From Cristatella mucedo (Eukaryota; Bryozoa; Phylactolaemata; Cristatellidae): DNA of 64,000 nucleotides. A program made the translations under genes and the position numbers. Shown here piece by piece: positions 1 through 10,403 of this stretch. The notes beneath the pieces are model-generated. The model made no database searches and was not told the origin of the DNA. It worked only from the letters and a program-made list of their open reading frames with translations. Position 1 is the first letter of the stretch; each line of letters starts with the position of its first letter. The DNA lies in the NCBI GenBank assembly GCA_009760855.2, contig WPIO01000050.1:1645001-1709000 (forward strand), read 5' to 3'.

Positions 1-87
1 GATATTTTGTCATTCGTCCCAAAAATCCTCGGAAGAAAATGCTCCCGCTGTGAACATGGCACCGGCGGCACTACTTCAGCGGCAACC

Positions 88-263
88 TGCTGACCCAGTG
101 CATGTAACCCCTAACCATGTTATTCATTTTGTTTGTTTTTCAAGCATGATTTTACTTACTATTCTATTGCGTATCACTTTGCAGCAAATGTAAAGCGCCT
201 AGAAAGAGATTAAGTTCTCTGAGGGCGCTTTATCAAGTGCAATATTATTATTATTATTATTAT
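88..263 (+). mobile_element. L2-like LINE, 3' end fragment
   Basis: This is the 3' untranslated end of the LINE that recurs throughout the window. It contains the stem AAAGCGCC...GGCGCTTT followed by a (TTA)n tail. It looks identical by eye to the copy at about 26853-27024. The sequence left of about position 88 does not match the other copies. Confidence 0.85.
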
Positions 264-1143
264 AACCTGAAGGTCGGGCGTCAGCGCAGCGAGCGGTGAG
301 CAATATTCAGCTTGATTGCCTGAATCGGCGAAGCCTGATAAAGGTGATAGCACTCCTTGAGCTCCGTTATACGCCGGATCAGTCGAAATCGATCCAAATC
401 TTCGGTCGCGAGCTGCTATTTTGACCTGCGACCTCAACTTTGTTGACGAAATCCGTCGTTCATACTTGCTTCAGGGCCTTCCACTACTCCACCCGCCTGT
501 CAGACCCGGCATTGGTACACCTGAGCCGTGTATTTGGAAACGTCCCGAGTTGCCCGCAGACATCCTGGTTTAAAGCATGCAAGTGGCTCAAGTATTCCTC
601 GATCGCAGAGAAAGTTAAATTCTTCCCACGCTTCGTTTCCCCTTCCTTCCGTGACTCAGACCCGTTCGCAACGAGCGGGTTTGGCAACCGGAAGAAGGTT
701 GGCGGGCAGTTCTCGCGAATTAAGGCAGATACCAGTCACAAAACGCAATGAGGCGGCGCAGACGGCGAGGCAAGGCGATACATAGGGCAATCGGCCGGTT
801 TGATAAGGACGCGCGCACATCGTCGCAGTAAAGTACGGTATCGAAAAACCAGGAAACCGCGAGACTCGCTGAAAATCGAGCTCGATTTCAAGGATCAGTC
901 GATGCCAATCGATTCCTAGCGAGCGAGCGAGCGAGTGCCTTCGCTGCTGCCGGGGCCACGTGACGAGTAGGCCAATTATTCGCTCAATCTCGGGCCGCTT
1001 CCTCGAGCTGCTCAAGGTCAAGCGGTCCCAGCGGGACTCCAAGCTCGCCGCCGCCACCCCGTCGCCGGCTCGAGAAGGCCTCGCAGACGGCCATAACGAC
1101 CAGCCCCGACGTTCAGAAGGACGCCGTCCATGCGTGCGTGCAC
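264..1143. other. No assignable feature
   Basis: Unique-looking sequence with a few short open frames on both strands. None has a recognisable domain or convincing splice context. I see nothing I can support here. Confidence 0.5.
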
Positions 1144-1205
1144 GAGCTCATCTCGTAAGCGTCTCGATGGCGCTATGAGCTCATCTCGTAAGCGTCTCGA
1201 TGGCG
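1144..1205. repeat. Direct repeat, 2 x 29 bp
   Basis: A 29-bp unit beginning GAGCTCATCTCG occurs at 1144-1172 and again, without change, at 1177-1205. Four bases separate the copies. Confidence 0.85.
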
Positions 1206-1261
1206 AGCAAGGCGCTGCTTATCACTGCGGCTTATCACTTAAAACTAATAATCTATCACTA

Positions 1262-1350
1262 ATAATTATCTATGATATTATCATAGAATATGATCTATGA
1301 TAATATCATAGATAGATCTACGATGATATCATAGATAGTATCATAGACGA
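1262..1350. repeat. AT-rich palindromic cluster
   Basis: The 19-mer at 1269-1287 is the exact reverse complement of the 19-mer at 1294-1312, with only 6 bases between them. Each arm is itself nearly self-complementary. Further TATCATAG-type units follow to about 1350. It could extrude as a hairpin. Confidence 0.8.
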
Positions 1351-1355
1351 TAGCG

Positions 1356-2880
1356 ATAGTATAGAGCACTGTGGCGGCCAGGCAGACGCGAAATGCGAGT
1401 AAGAAGGAGCAGCCGGCTCTTATGAACTGCGTCGCTCAGCTCATGATCGGCGGCGTGCTGAGCGTGAGAGACCACGTGAACCGACGTAGGCGTAAAAAAG
1501 ATCTGCGACGGTACTCTGCGCCATTGTTGACGTTCAGACCAATCGCAGTCCGTCGATTGCCAATTGTCGTGGACGTCGATAGAATTTTCATGAAATCTAT
1601 GACGGTGGGGGCCAACTCAAGCAGAATGACTCCTGGTCTGCTTGCCTCGATCTAGCGACTGAACGAGTTGGCATACTACGGGCATTGTAAGGCGCACAAT
1701 CTCCAGCTGTTCCTGGCTTGCGGCCTGCACGGACGGCGTTCGCGACATTGTCATCTTTTTCAAATCTGTCAGCGACATTATCAATATGGCAGTGGGTTCA
1801 GTTGTTCGCAAGCGCACAATGTCACCGCTCATGTTCAGTATAGTTTCATTCTCCAAACTCCTCGCAAAAGCACTCCCCATAATGGAGACAAGTGCATGCA
1901 CCTCGCCCTGAGCGCAGGGCGATGCAATAGGAAAAATAACAGTCAGCAGCGCCGCCCATTCCAGCTCCCAGCGGCTCCGCAGGAACCCCGCCCCCTCCCC
2001 GCCCCGCCCCCCCCCAGTGCTCCGAACGCCGTTCTAACGGCACCGCTTCCTAGACCCCGGGAAAACGCCCCTCCTACTGCCAAACAAACTGGGAGCGGGA
2101 ACGACCAATCACATGCGCGTATTCGGGCGTGTTCGACATCCGCCTCTCGAGTCCACCTCCTGCCGAACAGCTGGCTCCATAACGACTGCCGTCGTCGATC
2201 GAAGGTGCCTGACAGGGTCTGAGCTCTGAGCCCCGAGGTGCCTGCTCCGCCCTGCTGCCTGAGCGGCGAATGCTCAAACGCAGCAGGTCGCTGTCTGGCC
2301 GACTCGCTGTCTGGTTCCGCTTGCAATTCACGGTGGAATCCTATTGGCCCACTCTCGGCAGCTCTGCCGCTCGCGCATCGACTTAAGCTGACACGATCGG
2401 CTTTCCGCAATCTCCCAACACTCATCACCCGCTGAAGCTTTGCCTCCTCAAATAGCTTGGACGGTAAGCACTCTTCCCTTGCCAACCTAATACCGTTGGC
2501 CACCTGCGTGCAGGGCATTATCGCTTGTCTGCGAAGCCACAAATGATTCTGCAGTCCTTTCTACAGCCACCGCCCATCCCTTTGCTACGTGGTGATCGTG
2601 ATATATATGGCTAATTATATTGATGAACGGTCTTTGGAATAACGCCCTAAGAGAAACTAATCTCTGTTCGGTAGCTTTACAACTCACTGCACGAGGTTAA
2701 ACACCCAATGAGGACTAGTGGTATGCAGAGTAACAAGCATGCAATACGCAAAAAGCTGTCGTGCTGGACAAGCATGCTAAAAACCCGAAATACACTAAGG
2801 ACTCATTTTTAGTCGAACCTCTGGCCAGTAACGCGCACTGAATGACGCTTAAGGCTAGCAGGCAATGTATTGGTGAGCAG
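1356..2880. other. No assignable feature; CpG-rich part at about 1960-2440
   Basis: The stretch at 1960-2440 is rich in G+C and CpG and has overlapping open frames on both strands, including 199 codons at 1943-2542 on the minus strand. Their composition is that of open GC-rich DNA and no domain is recognisable. No exon can be supported. Confidence 0.4.
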
Positions 2881-2911
2881 TGATGGCACACTAGGTAAGG
2901 CGGTTGCTTTT
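2881..2911 (+). mobile_element. SINE-A, 5' fragment of about 30 bp
   Basis: The bases GATGGCACACTAGGTAAGG (box A region of SINE-A) and about 12 more match the full copy at 32604-32774. They are joined directly to the (TAA)n end of the LINE that follows. The rest of the SINE is absent on both sides. Confidence 0.75.
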
Positions 2912-3890
2912 AATAATAATTATAATAATAATAATGCATTTGATAAAGTGCCCTCAGAGAACTCAATCTCTCTCTAGGCGCTTTATAGTTGATGCAAAGG
3001 GAAATGCAATTGAATGGTGAGTAATATCATGCTTGATAAACAGAAAAAATGAATAACATGGTTAGGGGTGACATGCACAGGGTCAGCATGCAAATGTAGT
3101 TAGTGGCAGCATGCACAGTGTTAGCACGCATAAGCACATGAAAGACGAATCACAGGGACCCACGAAATGCTGTCCTAAATAGGTGTGTTTTCAAGTTATT
3201 TTTAAATGTGGTCAGGTCAGGGGATGTTCTGACGCAGGTCGGGAGGAAGTTCCAGGCTTTGGGAGCATACGAACTAAATGCATGGTCTCCAAAAGATTAG
3301 AGGTTTGTACGAGGTATTTGTAGATTGTTGGATTCCGAAAAGCGGGAGGTACGATGCTTGGCCTGATGGGGGAGTATATCTGAGAGATAGGCTGGAGCCG
3401 TAGAATGAAGGGACCTAAAAGTGAGCGACACAACCTTTAAGTCAATCCGTTGCTTGACTGGTAGCCAGTGCAGGCTGGCGAGAAGTGGTGTAATGTGGCA
3501 ACTGCGACGCTCACGACAGACAAGTCTAGCTGTAGAGTCTTGCACCAGCTGGAATCGCCTGATCGCACATGCCGGTAGGCCAGTAAGCAGTGAGTTGCAG
3601 AAGTCGAGACGGGATGTCACGGGACCAACTTGGAAGTGATATCCTTATCTAAACAAGCCCGAATTTTAGCATTGCTATGAAGCTAAAAATAGGCAGACTT
3701 GACTTTGGAGCTGATATGGTCGTCTTACGAGAGGTCGCTTTGGAATATGACACCTAGATTTCGATCTGATTCAACAGGAGATATGCTGGCAGAGCCAATT
3801 TTGAGCGTCAGCCTTTCCAATTTGTGAATCACACTGGGTTTGCCCATAACTAGTTATTAGTAATTTTGCCCATAACTAGTTATTATTATT
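2912..3890 (-). mobile_element. L2-like LINE, 5'-truncated copy
   Basis: The element begins at its (TAA)n tail and conserved 3' stem, then runs through the 3' UTR into the C-terminal part of the reverse-transcriptase ORF (about 3212-3640 on the complement). The fragments SRLDFCNSLLTGLPACAIRR and LHWLPVKQRIDLK are the hallmark of the region after the RT fingers and palm in L2/CR1-group LINEs. The ORF has a frameshift near 3430. The 5' end carries a roughly 25-bp local duplication (TTTGCCCATAACTAGTTATT at about 3840 and 3866). Confidence 0.85.
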
Positions 3891-3894
3891 ATTA

Positions 3895-4560
3895 AAAAGA
3901 AGGTATGCTCGTGAGACGAATGAATGACTGTGCGGAACAGATGCATCTTCGGGAGAGACTTAAGTCATGCAAGGTTGTTGCTGGTAAAGACAAAAACCGG
4001 AAGTGAATTCCAGACTTGCATGCGAACTGAACGCTTCGATCAATAAAAGATTTCACTTGACTTCATGGGTCGGCGTGACTACTGGTGGCCGAGGAGCGGG
4101 CTTAATTTCGAGAGCTCATTGACGGAGCGTAGAGGTCAAGGGCATGTAAGCTTGTGCAAGCGAATGAAGCTGTGCTACTAAGCCAGACAGATGCTCTTGA
4201 AATCGATTTGATTCCTGATAGGTAGCCACTGAAACTCAAATAAAAATGGTTCAATGTAGCAGCTACGCCATTTATGGCTCACCAGAAGCCAGAGCTGCTG
4301 AATTTTTCGCTAACTTCAGACGATTTGAGGACACAGGGCAGGAATCGTGAATCCAGTGAATTTCAATAATCCATGCGCAAAGTCGCAAAAGCATGAAATA
4401 GTTTGGCTGTAGTAATATTTCCAAGCAAGCCCGCCCTGATGCTGGCAATTTTATTTCAGCTGAAAGTGAGCCAGATTTCAGAGGAGGCTCTCACAGACAA
4501 GCTGTTTTTAGAATACCACACCAAGATTACGGGCAGACGTCACTGGAGTGATGCGAGATG
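3895..4560 (-). mobile_element. Older diverged LINE fragment (RT C-terminal region)
   Basis: Reading the complement in shifting frames gives decayed versions of the LINE C-terminal pattern. Examples are FQWLPIRNQIDFK, then a stretch like the AP-YL-LL region, then a degenerate WNSLP. Several stops and frameshifts interrupt it. It belongs to the same broad LINE group as the L2-like element but is not a close copy. Confidence 0.55.
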
Positions 4561-4702
4561 AGTATGGTCAGGCTCGTATGCGATGTCCACCACAAGCCAC
4601 ATAAGAAGTCCGAACAGAGGCCAAGGTCAATTGCCCAGCCTTTCGGAACTTGGACGACTCGAAGAGTCAGCGAGCAATCAATGCAGAATGCACCAGGCTC
4701 TA

Positions 4703-4793
4703 GCTCTGGATCTGGATCTGGATCTGGATCTGGATCTGGCTCTGGATCTGGATCTGGATCTGGATCTGGATCTGAATCTGGATCTGGATCTGG
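4703..4793. repeat. (TCTGGA)n hexanucleotide microsatellite
   Basis: About 15 units of TCTGGA with a few single-base interruptions. Because the unit is six bases, each frame encodes a dipeptide repeat (Ser-Gly, Leu-Asp or the reverse-strand equivalents). The open frames here are therefore probably not genes. Confidence 0.9.
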
Positions 4794-4799
4794 CCCAAT

Positions 4800-5860
4800 G
4801 AATGATCGCCTCTTAGGCTGCCTGAAGATCACAATGCTACCCGTAGATCGACTGAAATCATTACACTCCTTTCCCCGCATGTAATCGGAGCCCTTGGTCC
4901 GAGCTCCAGGTAAAGATGGACGCCCCCGCCTGATGGTATGGGCTGAGCGTTTGGGTCCGGCAGCAAGCAGTCTTGGGCGTATGGTGCTCGCACTTCACGG
5001 CTCGGATCTCGGTTTTGAGGCCTGCTCACGGCGATTCCTTATGCCCTCTTCAAGCTGGATGATGGCGTCTAGGGCTCGTCGGTGGCTAAATAAATGAGGA
5101 TGTTGAATCAGCCGATAATTATTTAATTTTTTCATGCTGTGATATTGAATCGAGTAGTACATGGAAGCACTGCAGGCGCACTTTAAAGTATTTACGCAAT
5201 ATAAAAAAGTGTGCTAGCAGCTTGTTGTAAAATTGTATTTTCAGCTGTTATTTTGATTATATACGGAACTCAACCGTTTATATATAATCTCGATCTTACC
5301 ATTGCAATCATCAAGCGTAGGATAGGCTTTAATTTTTTCATGCGAATCACACTTAACTCCAAGTTTAGCTGCCTTCCAATACCTCAAATTCCTCCAGGTC
5401 GCTTGCCACTTTATTGATGAAGCTCGCACACGGATAACTGCAAACTTTATTTAACTGAATGATGAAAACTCGATCCTATTAGTTGCGGACAAAATCATCT
5501 AGGGTCGCTCAGGTACTGGAAACTCCTACCTGAAAACCTCGCAGACTTATTTTAAAGAAGCCCTTTCAATAGACGAGCACGTCTGCTTTTAAGAAAAGCC
5601 TCCGTATTTGTAGCTCTAAAAAAGTGCAGAGATTCGTCAATGATAATTCACTGGTCAACAAACTTTTGCAAAAGTCACGTTACTGTAACAGAATTTCATT
5701 TCTTGTCATTTTGTATGTGCTCAAAACGAATAGGACAGTTAAATTTCAAAAGTGGCTCTACTTTTTCCTAATCTGCAATAAACTAGTATTTACATCACGA
5801 AATGCATGTAATAGTAATAGGCCTACTTTTAATACCTGTAGAAAATGAAGTCATAGATGA
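4800..5860. other. No assignable feature
   Basis: Low-copy AT-rich sequence with short ORFs only. I see no domain, RNA gene or repeat family member that I can support. Confidence 0.45.
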
Positions 5861-5861
5861 C

Positions 5862-6302
5862 CTAATAATTATTCGCCCGTCTCTTGTACAAGTGTTCGGG
5901 AGCATCACTAACGAGTGTCCAAGAGTAGTCAGCCAGCATTGTAGTGGACCTTTGTTCCTTGTATCTTTGTTCCATTATTGCGATACCTTCATGAAAACTT
6001 TCGCCATGTTTATCACTAACCATACCACGGTTGCCATGGAAGAAATACAAATGGAAACAAAGGAAATAGATCTTTTGAGACATATTGCAGCCACATTTCT
6101 GATACAGAATATTCTGAATGATTCTGAATAGCATGTCTTCTACTAGTTCCTTGTAGTTTTCTGCCCTAATATTCCCGAGAAAATTTGTAGACACTTGGCG
6201 AAAAGCAGTCTATGCTTGTTTCGCATAACCCCACAGCAACTTGTTGAACCGATCATCTTTGAAGAGCTTGTAGTTTGGTTCGCACATCAGAGAGCCAGCC
6301 GA
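5862..6302 (-). pseudogene. Left (C-terminal) half of a repeat-borne ORF of unknown function
   Basis: The complement encodes NFLGNIRAENYKELVEDML, GCNMSQKIYFL, VSDKHGESFHEGI and MLADYSW in order, ending about 15 codons after that. I recognise this pattern from long uncharacterised proteins present in many copies in invertebrate genomes; I do not know its function. Upstream of the 110-codon open part the frame continues (for example FKDDRFNKLLWGYAKQA) across an in-frame stop to the edge of the LTR at 6303. The matching N-terminal half lies beyond the LTR element at 10404-11690. This copy is broken by the insertion as well as by stops and frameshifts. Confidence 0.7.
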
Positions 6303-6568
6303 TGAACAACGCCAAAGGTTTATTGCACAATGCACGGAGCAGCAAGACGCACGACTGCATTCGCCCCCTTCTCACACTCGAGTCTCCTCTCCTCGAGTCC
6401 GGCTGTCCCTTGGTCGACCCCGATGGTGAATCCACCATCTGTTCACCAGCGGGTATCGGCCTGTGTCAACTCCTCATTAGAAGCGGATCACAGCTGTGCA
6501 CAGGCCCCTCTCGAGGATGCTCCCACCAGCTGTTAAGGAAAGGAGCGGTACCGGCCTGCATAAACTCA
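6303..6568 (-). repeat. 3' LTR of the gypsy-like element
   Basis: This aligns over its length with 10137-10403, sharing for example GACCCCGATGGTGAATCCAC and CACAGCTGTGCACAGGCCCC. On the element strand it begins TGAG. The exact other end is uncertain by a few bases. Confidence 0.8.
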
Positions 6569-6664
6569 GACTTCACCCCCTTGACCTAAAGGTCACAAGT
6601 TTCCAGCTGTAATGCAAGTAGCTGCACTGTACCGTCGTTTAAACAAACTCCCTTGCCCCTTGAT

Positions 6665-7120
6665 TTACAGATCAGCCATGACGTAGTCGGAGGACCAACG
6701 CGGGCTCTGCAGTTCCGACCGCATGTGAAGCTGATGGCCGCCCCTTTCCTCTGTCCCGTCATACTCATCATCTTCGCGTCGTATCTGGGAGGGTGCTGGC
6801 AGCTGAGCCGGTAATACCGGCTCAGCTTCCGGAACTACCCTGACGTTCGACACATGTCTCCGGATTCCGTTCACCTCGACATCAAGGCCGTGAGTCCCCG
6901 AGGTTACAGTCCCTTCCGGCCATTCTGTCGTACACCGCTCATCGGCTGGTTTCACAAAAACCCTTTGGGCCGCTGTGTAGATGATGGGAGATTGAGCGTT
7001 GCAGTGCTGTGCCTTCTTCGGCTGGAGCGGGCACCACAATTCATACGTAAATAACCACCTGTGGGGCACGGTTTCGCCCTTTATCCCCTCAGTCGGCGCC
7101 GAATTATACCAGTAAACCAT
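6665..7120 (-). pseudogene. Gypsy-like pol, post-integrase C-terminal region
   Basis: A 151-codon open part follows the integrase core in the same frame. It begins with YWYNSAPTEG, as expected for the tail of an integrase. A basic and then acidic variable region follows, including VNGIRRHVSNVRVV, which resembles the small C-terminal barrel of Ty3/gypsy integrases. It ends about 100 bp before the LTR. Confidence 0.65.
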
Positions 7121-7144
7121 ATGTAGTACTCCTCCTCTACCGGT

Positions 7145-7712
7145 TCAAGCTGCCATACCCTCGACAGTCCGATGCATGCGTTCGACTATGCCGTTGCCTT
7201 CCGGTCGGTAAGCACACCGGTAGATGGTCTCAACGCCCCAGCGTTCGCAGAGACGCCGAACTGCCTCAGATCGGAACGAGGCGCTACTGTCCATCAGAAG
7301 CTGTGTAGGTGGGCCTCTCTCTCGAAAGAATTGCTCCAGCACTCCGGTGATAAGGTGCACCTCTTCGCTAGGAATTGTGCCGCCATAGCATAGATCTGCT
7401 GGACGCACAATCCACCAGCGTCAGCTAATTCTCGTCGCGATAGGGTGTGACATCGATCGCAAGAAGAGACCAGAGTTCAGTGACTTCAAGACGGCCTTGC
7501 TGCCACGAAATCGGCGACGGATCCACTGATCTATAGCGAAGACAGGAACGAACAATTCGTTCTACATCGGTTCTGCGGATGTTCGCATTAGAGTGACATA
7601 GCCTCGCCAGGTATAGCGTTCTGTCGACGCCCAAGTGGTGCAGATTGTGGAATTGCTTGAGGTCAATATTGGGAGCCGCCAAACTGATCTCAGTAGCGAT
7701 CTCAGTCCCCAC
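7145..7712 (-). pseudogene. Gypsy-like integrase (zinc-binding part and core)
   Basis: The N-terminal part (7425-7712) shows H-x3-H (HNLHH) and then CLRYRS where a C-x2-C pair is expected, so the second cysteine is replaced by tyrosine. It then enters the core with LLAIDVTPYRDE, the first catalytic aspartate. The core continues in another frame at 7145-7408 with LLMDSSASFRS (second aspartate region) and GNGIVERMHRTVE (catalytic glutamate). The change of frame between the two halves and the lost cysteine indicate a dead copy. Confidence 0.75.
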
Positions 7713-8179
7713 GCGATAGCGATGTTAAGGCCTTTGATGACGGCTTCTAGCTCGGCGGTGTTGATATGTGAGGTATCGTCCGGCTTTCGAAGCCATGAGG
7801 CATCCTCAACCACTTTACCGTCAATCTCAAGGCACGTTCCAGTAGCGATGCTGCTCGCATCGCACCACAATTTTTCACTGACAACATTGGACACCTGCCA
7901 CGCACCAGTAACCGGATCAGAAGCTAGCACCCTGCGATGGACGTCGTGAGCAGTTTCCAGAACCTCACTCGGCACTTTGCTGCCCCAGTCCTGATCGCTG
8001 GCTATACGTTTGAGGAGACTGCAAGCGGGTCGCAGCCAGCGGGCTACCGGAAAATGCCCGACGATTTGCCCACAACAAGAAAATAACTCTCGCCGCGTCA
8101 GCACTGAATGTACAGAGCCGATGGCATTATCTCGGCGCCATACGAGCTCGTTGCGTTTACTGTCAAGGCGGAGGCCCAA
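7562..8179 (-). pseudogene. Gypsy-like RT thumb and RNase H
   Basis: Immediately before this part, one in-frame stop (8222-8224) follows the RT fragment and the frame resumes as KPPEKLEGGRVLGLRLDSK. The section contains WRRDN, then an RNase H domain with LWCDASSIATGTCLEIDG (first acidic residue) and INTAELEAVIKGLNIAI (second acidic residue). The end of the open frame diverges where the integrase moves to another frame. Confidence 0.75.
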
Positions 8180-8224
8180 GACACGACCACCCTCTAACTT
8201 TTCAGGTGGTTTTGCTTGAAGGCC

Positions 8225-8761
8225 TTACTCGTGGAGAAGCTCGATCACACGGCCGTTTGAGACGATATCATTGTTCGCCAAAATATCGTCAACATACGAA
8301 TCCATGCCGGATCTGACTCGCTCATCCATAGACAATACTTTATCTAAGATAACAGTCATTATTTTTGGTGCAACGTTAAGACCGAAACCAAGGCGAGTCA
8401 GGCAGTATCGGCGGCCATGAAATTTAACCACCCGGTAATTCCACAATGAGGGGTCCACGTGAATTTGCAAATAGGCCTTACACAGGTCCACGACGCTTAC
8501 GTTGAGTCCCATTCGCCGCCATGCACGAAGTTTATTACTGCACACGTCCCCTTCAGCCGTATGGCTCGACACAAACCTGTTGAGCTCGCGATAGTCGAGG
8601 ACGGGCTTCACTTTCCCTTTGCTGCTTCGGACCACCACCATCAAGGGAATCAGCCCGCCGCACTCCTCGTGAAAAGGTTGAAGCCAACCACACCTTATCC
8701 AGTCCTCCACTTCCCGTTCATATTCAGCTTCTACCTCAGCCGGGATGCGATATGAGGACAC
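8225..8761 (-). pseudogene. Gypsy-like reverse transcriptase
   Basis: This 178-codon part contains the RT motifs in order: KPVLDYRELNRFV, VDLCKAYLQIHV, RYCLTRLGFGLNVAP and the catalytic YVDDIL. The catalytic YVDD box is intact. Stops bound it on both sides in the same frame as the protease and RNase H, so the polyprotein is interrupted and not divided into separate genes. Confidence 0.85.
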
Positions 8762-8782
8762 TGGGTTCTGCAGTAAGGGGGC

Positions 8783-9277
8783 CTATACGCCTTCTTTCCA
8801 GTTCCAGCACACGTGCCACGAGCCATCGTGGAATACGGCAGTAAAATCTTTGTCGGAGACTACAAGGTCGCTCGAATTTCCGACATTTGCAACGAGCGAG
8901 ACGTCGGTGGCCGGGGGAGAGCGAGGGCAGGTTACACTGTTTCTTTCACCACGGATGCATCGGGTCGCTGGAGCCTCATTACCTAAGTCAACTTGGCCTT
9001 CACCGCTGTGCCCTACACGGACGCCGCCTATCGCTCTTATGACATCCATCCCAAGGATGATGTCCCAGCAAGCAATTATATCGGTCACCAAACAATTCAC
9101 CTCCAGCGGTACTCCTTTTATTAACAGACTGACCTTACACGTAGAGGTACAGAGACCGCGGTCACCGTTCATCATCAAGATACCCTCCCTCGCAGGCTGC
9201 AGAACACGAGACGAGGCCAGCGCTGCTGCAGGCAACGTGCGGGACCAGCCGGTGTCTACAAGTGCAGAGCTGGCCAT
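8783..9277 (-). pseudogene. Gypsy-like aspartic protease
   Basis: The sequence ALVDTGWSRTLP near the start holds the DTG active-site triad of retroviral-type aspartic proteases. ILGMDVIRAIGGV fits the conserved ILG-D element near the end of the fold. The frame is that of RT, with a stop between. Confidence 0.75.
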
Positions 9278-9313
9278 TCAGCATGATGCTAATGGAGGGC
9301 AGTCACGCCGAAG

Positions 9314-10085
9314 TCAAGGGAAATACGCTGGCGCAGGTGTTGGCGGTCCTCCTAAGCCGTTTTCTTGATCGCCGAAATTTTTGTCACACGCAGCAGCTAG
9401 ATGATTCGGATCGCCGCGGATCCAGCAAAGTCGCATGCGCGGCCAGCTGCGAAAAGGCCGGTCGGTGTACCGCCTTTTCGAGTCTGGCCTAGACTGCACC
9501 ACAACGCCACGGGTCTGAACGCGTCGATCCTCAAAACGGCCGGCGAGACATGCCTCACTTGACGGGACAAAGTACCTCGACCTTTCAACCAGCACGGGCA
9601 ACTCAGCTTTGGTAAGCGAGCACGCTTCTCAAAGCTGCCGCTTTATGTCATCGCGTAGGCCCGAAACAAATGTGCACTTCAGCAAAGACTCCGGGGGATA
9701 CGAAGGTGCCCCCCCCCCCCGCTTGAGCAGCAAAGACAATGGACGCCAAGCGAACGAGGTCGGCTAAGTAGACGTCTGGCGACTCACCCTCGCGAAGTTT
9801 TCTGCTCGACAATTCACCGTAGGCGCGGAAGCAATCGGGGGAAAACGCGGTGCTGAGTTCGCGTTTCACCTTCGTATAGTCACGTTTATCACTGTCCACC
9901 AGCCCTTCATAGACGGCAAAAGCTCCGCAGGTTGAATACAAGGGCATGAGAGCGGCAAGATCGTCATCTTTAACCTTGTTCGTCTGGGCCACGGAGTCCA
10001 GTCGACGTACCCACTCGACGAAGTCCGTTTTGCCGTCACAAGGTGCGATTTTGCCTAGCATTACCATTGATGCCATCGACTCCAT
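9314..10085 (-). pseudogene. Gypsy-like gag with zinc knuckle
   Basis: The first part (9648-10085, 145 codons from a Met) has a gag capsid character, with FVEWVRRLDSVAQTNKV and ESPDVYLADLVRLASIVFA. The second part, in another frame (9314-9601), has CWIRGDPNHLAAAC, a CCHC knuckle whose second cysteine has become arginine. A poly-C run near 9710 lies close to the frame change and may be its cause. Confidence 0.7.
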
Positions 10086-10136
10086 CCCACGAAATAGCTT
10101 GTGCTTTCATTCGCCCTGCACGCAGAACGCTCGCAT

Positions 10137-10403
10137 CGAACCAACACCAACAATTTATTCTATTACTCACAGAGCACAGGGAGCACGACTTCACTCGCCC
10201 CTCTCTCCCACTCTAGTGACCTCTCCTCGACTCCGGCTGTGCCTTGGCCGACCCCGATGGTGAATCCACCATTTGTTCACCAGCGAGTTATCAGCCTGTG
10301 TCAACGCCTCATTAGAAGCAGACCACAGCTGTGCACAGGCCCCTCTTGAGGATGCTCCCACAAGCAGTTGAGGAAAGGAGCGGTGCCGGCCTGCATATTC
10401 TCA
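10137..10403 (-). repeat. 5' LTR of the gypsy-like element
   Basis: Direct-repeat partner of 6303-6568. It is followed on the element strand by a roughly 50-bp leader and then the gag Met at 10085. On the complement the leader starts near TGGTTCGATGCGAG, which could be the primer-binding site, but I cannot assign a tRNA. Confidence 0.8.

Larger units (their letters stand above)
6303..10403 (-). mobile_element. Ty3/gypsy-like LTR retrotransposon, degenerate
   Basis: A 4.1-kb element on the minus strand with a pair of direct repeats (about 6303-6568 and 10137-10403). The internal order is gag, protease, reverse transcriptase, RNase H, integrase. That order, with integrase after RNase H, is the Ty3/gypsy type and excludes copia. 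Most of pol lies in one frame, interrupted by about three stops. The RNase H/integrase junction moves out of frame near 7690 and back near 7420. The LTRs differ at many positions by eye, so the insertion is old. The complement just inside the left LTR has a purine run (AAGGGGGTGAAG) that could be the polypurine tract. No target-site duplication was identified with confidence. Confidence 0.85.

Noticed and set aside
1943-2542. 199-codon minus-strand frame
   Set aside because: Low stop frequency from high GC content. No domain and no splice or start support.
4558-4884. 108-codon Ser-Gly repeat protein
   Set aside because: The central part is the (TCTGGA)n microsatellite, and the opposite strand is equally open.
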